Below, one piece after another: positions 11,885 through 23,590 of a DNA stretch of 64,000 nt (within the stretch, counting starts at the first letter, position 1; each line of letters begins with the position of its first letter). The stretch is taken from the NCBI GenBank assembly GCA_008360955.1, contig LUCM01003396.1, positions 243,778 to 307,777 on the forward strand, given 5' to 3'. The position numbers were made by a program, and so were the translations under genes. The notes beneath the pieces were generated by a model that ran no database searches, was not told the DNA's origin, and worked only from the letters and a program-made list of their open reading frames with translations. Origin of the DNA: Fasciolopsis buskii (lineage: Eukaryota; Platyhelminthes; Trematoda; Plagiorchiida; Fasciolidae).

Positions 11885-12252
11885 ATTCATTCACATGTTC
11901 CTGTGGGACAATGTACATCGGCCGCACGACCAGGCGCTTGTCTGAACGCATCCGTGAGCCCCACTCGCCATGGTTAGGCACTGGAACAATTAAGCCACTT
12001 AATAGCGCAGTGGTTTCACATCTAGCACAGACTAACCACACCGTGAATGTGACACAAGCTTTCCGGACCCTGTATAAGGTCAGAGGTCAACAGTCTAGGT
12101 TGGCAAAGTGTCGCGTCTTGAGCACTGCGGCAGCTGTCGTGATCAGTCATCGCGATCCTCCACTGTGCTCGCAAAAACAATTTGTGGTTGCGCTTCAACT
12201 CCCTTGGCCCACCCCCCGTCCCAATACAAAACCTAGACAACAAAACAATTAA
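11885..12252 (+). pseudogene. Second Penelope GIY-YIG endonuclease module (right arm)
   Basis: The frame is open from YSFTCSCG just inside the arm through MYIGRTTRRLSERIREP to the LPWP tail and stop. It is the same module as the left arm, in the opposite direction. Coding differences from the left arm are three: His to Pro after RE, Ser to Pro after TIK, and Arg to Leu before QLPWP. It has no reverse transcriptase attached and is therefore a fragment. Confidence 0.85.
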
Positions 12253-12403
12253 CACCACAAATCCCTTCCCCACCCATATTTGTATCTGACTAATCTAATC
12301 CTTCCTATATTGAAAATATTTTGTCAAGATATATTTATAGTGATCTAATGGCATGAGTACGAATCACTGAAAACGAGCTTGTTCGTCAACTTGTTTTCTC
12401 AAT

Positions 12404-14600
12404 ACCCTTGGTTTATTGAAGAATGACTTCAAAAATCTTAATTGTGGTTTGGCAATTGTCAGCGGGTTATTATTCAAAAATCTGAAAGAAATCTACACCA
12501 AACAGTGTGATATGCATCCGTCTGTGTTCGAAATGTTTACATGAGAGATTCTTTCGAATTCATTCCATTCTGTACACAACGACCTCCCCAAGTACATCTC
12601 TGTTGCTACGGCACATTCTGTCATCCGCTTCGTAGACTCTAGCATAAATGACTATTGAAACTAGACTGCACTCGATTCAGCCCGAATTCTTGCCAATCAG
12701 AAGCAATTCATGATTGACTTTCTGAACAGTTTTTCCTAATTTAAAATATCTCATCTTTCGCTGCCTTTTTTCTATTTATAATGTGACCAGTTGACGAATG
12801 CATCCTTTTTGACCAAAATGTTGACATCTGTGTAAGCAGAAGTCTAATACAGTACGACACAACTTATTATACATCGGACCGACACAAGCAATAAGCGGTA
12901 CGGTGCTGTCACTCGAATTGATTTATTTTATTTAGAAAAGGTAGACACTGACTGGAATAAACCGCGGAACGTTTTGATATTTTTTGATAAGAAGGCAGAG
13001 CATGTCTTGTGTTAAATAGTCACTTTAGTCAAATCGGTAATCTTCTAAGATCAAAGGCCATTCACTCGAGGTCAAGTAGAAAAAAATACAATAATTTCCA
13101 TTTCATCATTCTGGAATAGGCACACCACTAAAGTTGCACACTTTAACTAACGATGACATGACGTTTGCGACGAAACGCCAAATGAGCCATCAAACCCATG
13201 AAAAACAATCAGGCTGAGCTGAGACCAACAAAAATTTCCTGTTCCATTGACTATAATACAATCATATCAAACAATACACATAGAAGCATGCAAACTGATT
13301 GTTAACTGGAATTTTAGAAGATTAATTGTGCACTAATGGAGTCAAGTACCGAAGGTAAGAGTAGAACTGTATTGCCCCAACCGCTGATGCTTGGTGTTCA
13401 ACAAATTTTCGAAAGTAAAACATTCAATCAGTGGACCTCAGAAAAGAATCCCGTTGATTTTTGTAAGAATCCTCTCCTGTTCGAGGAAATAACGGTAGCC
13501 TTGGTGGACCGAGAGAACACTCCGTGCCAGCGTTCATCAAGTCAAACAACTGCAGATTCATCCTTTTCCTTGTTGAGCAGAATTAGCGGACCATTTGTTT
13601 TTTGCATAACTGAAGGCATGGCCTAATGGCAAAGGGTTGCCCGAAGCGTGGGATGTTCGGTAACTTTACTAAGAAGGATTATAATATAGACCCGGCTTGT
13701 GGAAATTTGAAAAAACCAATGTAAATGGCTGAGACATTAGTAACTAGAATGTTTAACCTGTTGCTCTGAGTACGGTAGCGTTATTCTGGAGACTTTTAAA
13801 TCACGCTTAATTTACCCAGATTTACTCAACCTTTAACTCGCACTTCGATTTGTATTCTTGCATATCTGGCTAAGCCTTCTCCTTCTTGTGACTGCATGAC
13901 CGAAACTTCATATACTTCTCGGAGCATATCCGTATTTACTTTTCGCGCCTCTTTGTGATACGCTGAACTGATGTGTTAACTAACAAACTACTGGCCTGTT
14001 AAGGAATGTATCGTGATATCTCTCTATAAACTGGATAAATACAAATAAAATATCTGTGCTCGTAACTTCTTGCCCTTGCTTCCTGTTTTATCGCAGAACT
14101 ATCAGTGGAAAATTGTATCGGGAAAAGCACGAGACATTGCCTATTTCCCTGACCTTTGCACATGCGAAAGTGGTAAGAAGGTGGTCAGCTTAAGCGGCCT
14201 CCTAATTCCCCATCCAGGCGCATGACATACGGATTCTGGTCTGATGGTGATCTTCGGGGATAAAGTAATAAAGCCTTTCTACAAGCTCTTATGGTCATAC
14301 AATTTGGAAAGACCGTCAGTGGAAACTTACTGAGATTTCAAAAAGAAGTTTTCTAAATTGTGCAACAAATAAAACCATGATTGAAGTCGTGCACCAATGT
14401 TTACCTTAAAATTTACTCAGAAAAAGACAGCTTGCTGAACATATTTTTCTTTAATGACAACTCTTTCCCCTATATTGGTTAGAAGCAACCGACCCTCGGG
14501 CCTCTGTTTGTAACAAAATATTAGTTTGTAAAAGTCAGTCAGCCATGAGCCACTAGATCACTATTATAGTCATATTTGAGAAGACCGATGCTGGAACCGT
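12404..14600. other. Non-coding stretch
   Basis: The + strand frame 13336-13626 (96 codons, starting at an ATG) is the best open frame, but it shows no domain. Nothing else is recognisable. Near 14616-14632 the minus strand reads CTGATTGTAGTCGAAAC, a string reminiscent of Penelope ends. Confidence 0.45.
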
Positions 14601-14704
14601 TCCCATTGATAACCGTGTTTCGACTACAATCAGCGCATGCGCCCTGGATTGTCACGTAGACGATTGAGAACAAATTAAGGAAACTATGGGATCCCCATGT
14701 TTGG

Positions 14705-15640
14705 ATTTATTGTGGAAGCCGTGAGAGATGCTTTTGGTGACATTACACTACCCAAGATACAACCAAAGAAATGGATCCGGTATGTTGATGACACTTTTGT
14801 TATTATCAAGCCCTCCGATGTCTAAAAAGTGCAGACTATAATCCGTAAGATTTTCGACGGGATCCAGTTCACCACAGAGATGGATAATGACAAGACACTT
14901 TCTTTTCTGAAAGTACTGTTAGAAAGAACGGAAAACGGAACTCTGAAGACGTCATTATATCGCGAGCCTACAAACAGACCAGGCATTAGGCTTTTGCAGT
15001 AAACATCTCAAAATTCACAAAATATCCTGGATGCAAGTACGGTTCAACCGAGCAAGAAGACGTTATAGCACAACGGGATTTCAAAACGCGGAAGAAAATT
15101 AGTTTTTCAAAATGTTGCAAAGAAACGGCTACTCAGGAAACTTTCAAAGAAGGACCGTAAACGGGATGAACAAGGAGACAAGTCAACGAGCAAAATCTAA
15201 CAGGAAAATAGTGCTCCACTACATCAAAAATGTATGTGAATTGTTTCCAAGTTTGTCCGAACCACGAGGCGTCACAGTCATCCACAAACCCACCAAAACC
15301 ATGAGATTCATTTCAAGCCTAAAGAAACACTCAGAAAGGATGACAGAGGAAATATTATCTGCAAGGTCAGATTTAGGGACTGGGACAAATGTTACACCTG
15401 ACAAACTTTGGAAAACGTGCTATACAAATGCATGAACACAAACCTGTCACAAGAAAACACGATCTTCTTTCAATAATATCCATTCACGAGGATCAGCAAG
15501 GGCATACACTCAATTTGGACGCAGTTTACATTGTGAACCGAGCGAGCACAAGGCATCTAAGAGTGTCTATAACCTTGGCACTCGCCAACAAATTCCATCA
15601 ACAGACATATTAAACTGGACAACATATACAATCTACAAAG
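14705..15640 (+). pseudogene. Penelope reverse transcriptase/GIY-YIG remains
   Basis: The + strand translation reads KKWIRYVDDTFVIIK with YVDD at 14781-14792, then a stop, then IQFTTEMDNDKTLSFLKVLL and SLYREPTNRPG. All are palm and thumb blocks of the family. After further breaks comes a GVTVIHKPTKT block (15270-15300). In another frame at 15389-15613 follow MHEHK, DLLSIISIHEDQQGH and IVNRASTRHL, the endonuclease end. The GIY-YIG centre itself lies in a damaged stretch near 15380. Several stops and at least two frame changes show it is dead. Confidence 0.8.
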
Positions 15641-15763
15641 GCGAAAGATTTAAATGGATAGGTTGGTGTCAAATGTTTTGGAGTCTGAAGCCAACGGAGC
15701 CATTTCGTGATCACAGTATCTAACACCATTCCCGGTTAAAGGGCGTTTCACAACCACGTTGCT

Positions 15764-15835
15764 GGGATTAGTAACATTGCCGAAATTAGTAACGTTGCCA
15801 CATTTCGTAGCGTTCCCATAATTAATAATATTATT
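15764..15835 (+). repeat. Four-unit 18-bp tandem repeat
   Basis: The units are GGGATTAGTAACATTGCC, GAAATTAGTAACGTTGCC and two more diverged copies ending CGTTCCC and ATATTATT, in exact 18-bp register. It sits in the 3' flank of the Penelope copy, so it may be part of that element. Confidence 0.8.
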
Positions 15836-15952
15836 ATTTCAAAGCCACGCCAATCTGCAAGGCGGACTTACGTTGAGGTCAACGTGGGATCCAAGGCAAC
15901 GCTAATATAAATACAATCAGACACAGAGGTTATTGCCTACGAACTGATGATG

Positions 15953-15985
15953 TCATTTCGACTAGTGGTGAAATGTTTGCTGTCT
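15953..15985 (+). ncRNA. Degenerate hammerhead-like core (tentative)
   Basis: CTGATGA is followed 19 nt later by GAAA, with only a weak stem II (GTCA/TGGT, using G-T pairs) between. No convincing stem I is found. Penelope-like elements are known to carry hammerheads in their terminal repeats, which is why I mention it. As it stands this would not be expected to work. Confidence 0.3.
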
Positions 15986-16379
15986 GGACTCAAAACGTAG
16001 CGCTCACAAAACCTAAAAAAATAATGCATACCAGTTAGAGTTCTGTTGTCGTTTACCAAAGTCATAAACCAATCACTCTAATTGTCCGCTAACTGAAACG
16101 CATCCAACTGATGTTTACAAATGCTGAGGGATGAAATCTCTTTGTCTGAATAGCGAAATCTTATCTCCGGAGACAATGAATTTCTTTGAGCTGATAAAAA
16201 AGTGACACTTCAAAAAACAGTAAAATATAAGTGCCGAAACAACTTTTAGCATTCCCCGCCGGTTTAGACCGTGGTTTTATCCCGAAATAGATGACCAGAG
16301 TAAGCATTAAGATGTGTATTTGAACCAAAATAAATTAGCGAATATCATGCTGAAGTAAGGAATCTACCTGGTTGATCGC

Positions 16380-17240
16380 CATCAACATTGCCATCGTTCA
16401 GCTCTAACCAGAACTGTGCACTCCGAGGCACAGTAAATATGGCATTTCAACTTCAGTAACATATCAGACCGACGCTACAAGTGCTTCATTTCAGTGAACA
16501 CCACTCGAGCCTCGGATATAAGAGTGGTCACCTGTGTTGAAACGCTATCATCCTGCGTCAAGTAGCTACTGAGGCAACTGAAGCTGTTTGTAGTATTTAG
16601 TTGCTTTCCATCCAGCATCAGTTTGGAAGCTATTGCCGTCCGGTCTTGTTACGGCACTTTACAGTCTAAAGTTCAAAGCCCATGCCAAATGAAGCCATGG
16701 CCTCGTGAGCCTGTCCGGTGCGTGTTACGCATCCATTGCAGGTTCAAACAAGCACAGGACGTTGCCTGTGTAATCATGGTCACAGAGCTTCTCCCCAGTT
16801 TCCCGTTGGAACAAAACATCCTGGCGGTCTCCTAAAACATCTTCTGTGACCTCGTCCATAACCTAGGCAAACTAGAATGCATCCTTGTCGGACACCGCCA
16901 GTTTTTGCGGCTGAACTTGATAGTTCACCGCATACCCTCACGCGACTAATCTGACTAATCCAAACTAAGCGAAACTTTACGTTGATACATGCTTTATGTG
17001 CTATTTGTTTGCCTGTTAGGATGCAATTTTCGAGGTAGAACGAACTTTGAATGATCCATCCTTTGTTAGGGCTGCATTTCTTGACGAAACTTCCTAGTAC
17101 CTCAAGAATATTTCGAACAAAGAAAGCAATACTGCATTTTGCTTGAGTCCGAACTTGCGGCTGTGGAATGTTACTCTTTTGGTACCGTGATAGCATCCTC
17201 AACCGCACATAGGCTAGCGTTGAGCCTAAAACTTAAATCG
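16380..17240 (-). mobile_element. RTE-type LINE fragment, decayed
   Basis: On the minus strand, 17208-16780 holds SRVRVCGELSS followed by GVRQGC (about 16878-16900), the reverse transcriptase motif B region. Weak, broken C-terminal similarity continues to about 16380. The stretch 16400-16490 also matches the + strand text at 63900-64000 (for example TTTCAACTTCAGT and ATATCAG.CCGACGC.ACA), which lies in the RTE LINE at the right edge, so the two are relatives in the same orientation. The catalytic YADD region is not recognisable. Stops are frequent. Confidence 0.7.
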
Positions 17241-20200
17241 ATGAACACTATATCAGGCTATGGACTCCTCTGCTACTCATTAACCCAGTTCAGGTTAGGC
17301 CCCTTTGATCAAGGCGCTCACCCTATCCTCTTTTCACACTCGAGCACAACCGGCAAGAGAGGAGCGAGCATAAACAACATGACTATCAGTTTCTAGGTTT
17401 CATTGCACAATACTGTGGATTATTAAATCATAAGAGGATACGCTGGGAGGCCGCACAAACAGATGCATTTGGATGTTAACTGCTACGTGTGGGTTTCCGA
17501 GTGGAACGATTTGATCAAATGGAAAACCATCCCATATTCTAGCACTCCATCTGAACAAAACTGAGTGCGTAGATAAAGGATCAGGGTCCACCTTATTCAT
17601 TGTTGGCAATGAAAATGTGGGCACTATCTTAGGCTAGGCACTGAAATCATCTGGTGAGTATAAAACTGTGTGCTCTAAAGCAGTATTTAGCACTTTGAAA
17701 GCGTAAAACGCATTCAAAAACATACTGTACTATTGTTCAAGCTATATGGATGAGCTTCCAACTCGAATCCATCTTCAACTAGCAAAAAAAGCGTCAGTGA
17801 AATTGCGTAAATTTCAAATGTTACTCTGAGTATGCAGATCGCCAGGGCGCATATTATTACCCGTTTATTTACACGATAGTGCATCCCGTTTTTCGCACTG
17901 TGGACGAATTCTACGAATGAATTTCCGTTTACTTAGTCAGGTAAGCATCATGAGAAAAAATTGGCTGCCCTCATTAATTATAACGGCCATGCAATTTGTT
18001 TTATTCTCATTAATGTTAAATACTGACTGATATGCTTATTGGAAATAAACTCAGTGTGTTTCGGCGTTTGCTGTCCACCTCCTTCTGGGTTACGCGTGGG
18101 TAACGTTGGATCCTGTGCAAACCACATTGAAAGCTCTGGGTAACAAAGAACTATCTATGATTGGCATATGATTGAACTGGTCGATAGGTGAGCACAGAGT
18201 GTGAGTGTGTGTGCGGGTACCAACCTTAAAAGCAATTACGTCATTTTAATCAGTGGTTCGAGGTCATACAAAAACGAATTCACAGCACCCAAACTATGCA
18301 CCAGGTTGTCTGGTTCTCAAAATAGGCGAACCTATCCCAGAGCACCACCTATGAAACAAATGAAGTTATAAGGTAGTTTGGAAACGGTGCGTGGGGAATG
18401 AAGGTTTTCCATGTAACTACAGGGGAATCCATGAAACCAAAATAGGCAATCTACTACCATTCTGGATAATGAAATTATCTCATAATGTTTCCGAAGAATT
18501 GGGAGCGATTTCATTTGCCAGACATGAAAATTTTAAGGTTGTTCATTAAGTACTTACGGGACTTACTTTTTCGCGTAATATCGATATGATTCATGTGGTA
18601 TACAAACATAAATTTCCTAAATTGAGGTTAGGCTGCTAAAAAAGAATTTCGGAAAATAGGACAAGATAAATACAGCCGCATGTATCTCCAGATTTTGGTG
18701 TCTGTTGAATCCTTTCGAACAACTGATCGTAATCTTCGCAAATAGAAAGGTGCAGATTGTCATCTGCAGCAAAAGTGAAAGGAGTATTTTCTGATTAACC
18801 ACTTGAGATAGGTTGGATGCAGGAGCGTCTTTAGGACTAATGGATTAAAGTTTACCAGTGAGATTAGCATTCAACGAAACCCAAGTCACCCGTACCCGGT
18901 TCACTGCGTTTGTGCTTGTTTTCCATATGATCACGTTTGATGTACCGTGCCACACGCGATTGAAGATGGGCATGCATTCATTGAGAAGGCCGTTCCCCAT
19001 CTCCTGTGAGCTGTCGTGCAGTTCATACAGCACGCTACTGTCAAATTCGACGGTCAGGGCTTGGACTCCAAACAAGTAGTTGATAGTTTTGATCTCTAAG
19101 GCAGGCTAAATTACTGGCTTCGTTTCCCAGTGATGCTGAGAATGATGGGGGCGGCGAATTAAAACTATCGAAATTTTTAGACTAGTAATGGCTTCTAAGG
19201 CCGGAAAGTTGGCATTTACCAGAATGAGAAACGCCTAAGACTAACTTCGGATAAGTAAGTAATATTGTGTATTTGTGCGGCATGCTTATATTCGCTACTT
19301 GCCTTTCCGTGTTTGAGAAACTGTTTACGTTCCAGTGCCCTAGACAGGGAGTGTTACAGAAGGCTAGAGGATTGGCTAGCATTCTAGATATCTCGTCAGA
19401 CGGAGAAAACTATAGTGCGTCACTTCCCATAATCCCCATTGGATGGGTAACAGGACTGTTATTTTTCGTGAGTACTTGTTGCAATAGATGATCCCAGGAT
19501 CACTCGATTATTTGTGAAATATATTTCAAGTCCTTAGGAAGACAACTGAGGGTTGCATAAGAATAATACTTTCCTGTATGGCTGCCGGTGCCTCATGAGA
19601 CGCTCGTTCGCCACGTGTCCATTCAGTCCTTCAAATTCAACAGATTTTTCTCACTGCCGTTGGTACACAAAGTGGATTTCATGCAACTAGTTGTGGGTAT
19701 CTCTCTTCGCGTGCAAGCGCAATCCCACTAACTTTTCAACCTTGATTTTCCTCAGGGTCAGTTAGACCGCCCATTGACCGGTGTGTTCAGATGCGACCAG
19801 TGGTGCACCTCCAGATTCTGTCAGCCACGTGGGAGGGCCGGATAAGTGATGGAAATCAATAGGATGAAAGTTGCTGCAAAGGGCACGGCAAACCATCAAC
19901 TCATAGGTGATACCCTCTCAGTTAATTTATAAACTGGAATACTCGGACATCGCAAAAGATGCATCGACGGGCCACACGCTCGGAAACTTTGGTCTTGTTC
20001 GGCGTCGCTGAAGTGACGACACCGTCATTTCTTTACTGAATCAAACCGTCTCTACACAATCAGGAGACTCCCTCTATCATAGTTTTTCAGTGATGACCGA
20101 AAGACTCATCAAATCACGTGTTAATTATATCACGGCAGATCAGTCATTAAACTACTACAGAGAGCATTGCGGCCCTGAGACTTGAAAAATGGATGAATCA

Positions 20201-20764
20201 ATTCGCTAAACTTTGCCTGCAGTTGACGATTTGTGTAACGGCAACTCCTTGAAACACTTCGCAGCGGAATCGCCACACATCCGGAAGCAAACACAAGCGG
20301 ATCTGTCCAATTCACTTGGCCACGCAGCAGATTCAATGGGCCTCCTTTGAATCAAACTGAAAGTTTCGGTACTATAAAATACGAACAACGAATTGAACAC
20401 CCTGAAGTACCGTTTTGAAGACTGCATAGCAGAGAAGAACAGCTCTCTCCTGACCTTGCCAAAAGATGACGGTTTATCTGGTCGTCCAGAATATCAACAT
20501 CTCACATATCAGATAGCACACTGTGCAAGTATAAATGGACATAATCGCTGTCATGCAATCCGTGCGAGCCACAGTGGAACATGACTGGCCCCATAGGAGC
20601 AGAACCGAGTAAAAGGCAGTCTACTCAGCCTTTAATTATCAATTCTATTATTGTATTGTTTTCAGATATGGTGAGTAACATATATTGATGGTTAGAATAT
20701 TTCAACCAGCTTTTCAGTTTTCCACATGATCAGTCACATGAGGAGGATCCATTTCATAGCTTAC
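17241..20764. other. Non-coding stretch
   Basis: Frames stay under 77 codons and none is recognised. The stretch 19600-19900 has a composition like that of a decayed element, but I could not place it in a family. Confidence 0.5.
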
Positions 20765-23590
20765 TGTATCGTATTTTATTGTATTATATTGCACAATAAA
20801 TAATGTCGCATTTCAGTCAAAAAAGGTCAGGTTGGCAAAACGGAAAAAAGTTGCACTCGTCAGTGTGTAAAGTTGTGAAAATAACTCATCGAGGAATAAT
20901 CGGAGCAGGCAGTAATAGGTTGTGGAGGGATTACGCTGAAACACGGTCACGATTGGTCAAAATGCGTGCTAAAGATGGGACAGTGGAGTTCCCATTGATA
21001 TTGATTCCAGAGGGTATGGAACGAAAAGTGGATCGTTTTAAAATATGAGAGCGGCACTTTGAAAAATCATCGTACAGGGGATGCATGGGATCGGAAAGAA
21101 TTTTGTGACCACATTTATCACATGCTGATAAGCACCAATCATATGGATTGAAGGGCAACTCAGTTAGTGGCATGAGAAACACACGGCCAATAACTGATAG
21201 CCACCGGCGAAGACTATCGAAGTACTTTTTAAGTAAAACTAGAAAAATAGCAGGAGATAAGTAAAGAAGGATTGGGAACACACATTGGAATACAAATCAG
21301 GAGATGGTGCATTGTTTCACCTTGTATTGCCGAAGTCTCCTGATGTGAAATGACAACCGTCGGAGATTCTTTACCCAGGTAGAAATGTAAGAAGTCCAGT
21401 TCAGAATTTTATCAATAGCAACTCCTAGATGTTTCTAAGAATCAATCGTGGTAAGAGTTTTTGAGTCGACGGAAGACGTTTCGGATGGGTAGGCTGACCG
21501 AGAGCGAGAGAAAACAGACATTCGAAGCATTTAGATATGTTGAAATTTAAACCAACTAGTGCCGACAAATCGTAAAGAGAAATCATCATTGGTCAAAGCG
21601 GCTTGAGAGAGGCCAAGATCATCAGCATACCTAAACAGATGACAGGATGAGCTAGTTGGTAAGTCGCTGATGTAAGTAGAGAAGAGAAACGGTGAAAGAA
21701 CAGCACCCTGAAGCACTCTTGATTTGTTAATCAGCGATTTTGAAGTTTTCCCGTCCATTCGTGTACACTGGGTTCGGTTAGTAAAGTAATCAGACAGCCA
21801 TGCTACTAAAGGCGTGGGAAAACCAAATGTTTCCAGTTTGTGAAGTAGAGGAGACCGTTGGACCAAATCCAATGCCGACGAATAGTCTAGAAAAGTGCAA
21901 AGCACAGATTTCATCGATGTGTTTAAGGACTTGAAATGTGGTGAATGAGGGAGGCGACAGCGTCCAAAGTGGATCTGTTAGATTTATAAGCAAACTGAAA
22001 GGGGTCGTCAGGAGGATATATGGAAGCATAGCACGCTCCGTCAGTTTAACACTAGAAGGTGTTCAGGCGATGGGGCGAAAGCGTCTTGCTAAAGCAGGAG
22101 AACTGCTAGATTTTGGAGTGGGAATAATAGTGACAGGTCGCCAGCAGTCATGGATAGAAGACGAACTTAATGATGGGTTTACCAGAGAAGTGAATGCATC
22201 CGTCAGTGCCACAGCACCATACCTTAAAATAACTAAGGGCAGATTGTCAGGACCAAGCCCTGTAGTAATTTTAGTGGTGCGCAGAAGGTCGAGCATCTCT
22301 TCCATAGAAATACTTGTAACTGTCATATCATCACCCTGTCCGAACATGACTGGGGTATAATTGGAAGGATGGATGAAGGCGTGATTGATGCAATCGACAT
22401 CCGCCGAGCATTTCACGTCTCTTTCTTCTCCCATACAACAGTCAAATTCCTTGCCATAAGAACCAATTATTGTTGCCACTCAAAAGTTGGCCGGCGAATG
22501 TAGTGTCGATGCGTTGGATTTCAGCTTTTATTATGTTGAAACTATATCACACGATTGAGTTATTACGGGATTTGTAGACGTGCGCCTTATGTTGTCTCAG
22601 TCATTTCAGTTTCTGGGTGAATATGCAGCCATTTGAGACTAATAGTATTTCTAAGGGACACCAGATATCAAAGATTGTGTTGGTCGTCTCCGTGTAAGGT
22701 TTGACATTCTCATTGAGCAGGATTTCAAACGAGAAACATGCAGATGCGAGTGAAAGGAATTTCTGAAGAAGAGTAAGATTGCTGTGTGAAAAATGATCGC
22801 CGCTTGAAATGGGAGCACGCAGTTTCTAGGAAAATAAATCAGGGTGGTTGGTAATAACTCTATATAAAATGAAGTCGCCTATGGGGGGAGAGACGCAGAG
22901 GTCAGTGAAATCAATCACAGTCATTGGCAGGGTTGATACATGGTTGAAATCACCCACAATAATGGGCAGGTTATCCCCAAGAAGAGATTAAAATAAAGGT
23001 GATATTGTGTTGCGAGCTGAAAGGGGCAACATATAATTCCGCCATGATTGTACTGGTATGGCGAGAAAACCTCGGATGACACTGTGCTACGAGGCAGTCA
23101 ATTACATTTAGTGAGTTAGTACAAATATCTTCGGACCTGCTAGACTAGGAGTTCATGTATGTTGTCACACCGTCTCCCGTCTCCTTCTTCTTCGAAACTC
23201 TCTCCTGCCGGTGGAGTCTGAAGCTGTCTATTGACAAGAGTGAATTAGGAATATCCGTGTTCAGCCGAGACTTTTGTATACAGATGACACAAGTGTGAAC
23301 ATAGGTCGGTGAGTGAAATGCGAGGGACACCCGAAGTTTTCATAAGCAGAGAACGGACTTCGGTACTGAACAATCCCAAAATGGATATTTTTGCCAGAGG
23401 AGTGTATTTTTGAGATCTGCTCGAGTGTCTCTTCTACATGGATTGGAAGATCATTGAGGTACAACACTGCGTGATCTCTATCCATGTTGAGGATCAATAC
23501 GGCTTTTAAACAACAGTAATTCCGGTCGATGGTTGAGGCGAACGGAGGCCTAATTGAACTGAAAATCCGAAAATAATACAAAAAATAATT
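20765..23590 (-). mobile_element. Jockey/CR1-type LINE, nearly full coding region, inactive
   Basis: Read on the minus strand the order is as follows. An apurinic-like endonuclease (23590-22780) has a TDIPNSLLSIDSF block and the catalytic GDFN at about 22943-22954. The reverse transcriptase (22500-21300) has GLGPDNLP, RRFRPIA, FLDYSSALD (motif A), VLQGAVLSPFLFS (motif B) and YADD (21618-21629, motif C). A C-terminal domain (21300-20880) has DPMHPLY and NSTVPSLARILTN. The element ends near 20765 in a TATTGTATTATATTGC tail. A TGA follows RPIA (near 22050), a frameshift lies near 21930, and the endonuclease part is in pieces. The coding order is complete but the element cannot make its protein. 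Confidence 0.85.
21322..22155. repeat. 834-bp tract identical to 38077-38910
   Basis: Comparing the two printed sequences block by block, I found no difference over these 834 bases (constant offset 16755). The first mismatches are at 21321/38076 and 22156/38911. Outside, the two LINE copies differ strongly. The shared tract carries the same nonsense codon and the same frameshift. Confidence 0.93.

Larger units (their letters stand above)
11019..12403. mobile_element. Penelope-like element in head-to-head palindromic arrangement
   Basis: Two 519-bp arms, 11019-11537 and 11885-12403, are reverse complements with about six mismatches seen and no net length change. They flank a 347-bp centre. 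Each arm carries a GIY-YIG endonuclease module and 3' flank pointing outward. The centre carries the end of the reverse transcriptase belonging to the minus-strand copy. Penelope-like elements are known for long repeats at their ends that may be tandem or inverted, so this may be one insertion with inverted terminal repeats; two nested insertions are the alternative. The high arm identity argues for a young event. A transcript crossing the whole unit would fold into a long double-stranded stem. Confidence 0.9.
14687..16012 (+). mobile_element. Penelope-like element, second copy, 5'-truncated
   Basis: The copy contains the end of a reverse transcriptase (14700-15000), endonuclease remains (15110-15650) and a 3' flank with a short tandem repeat (15764-15835) and a hammerhead-like core (15953-15985). 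It is much more decayed than the 11-12 kb copy and belongs to a different subfamily, because its reverse transcriptase and endonuclease sequences are clearly different. The end near 16012 is a guess, placed after a GGACTCAAAACG string. Confidence 0.75.

Noticed and set aside
20931..21281. Independent 116-codon gene on the minus strand
   Set aside because: It is the C-terminal domain of the LINE at 20765-23590 (DPMHPLY, ARILTN).
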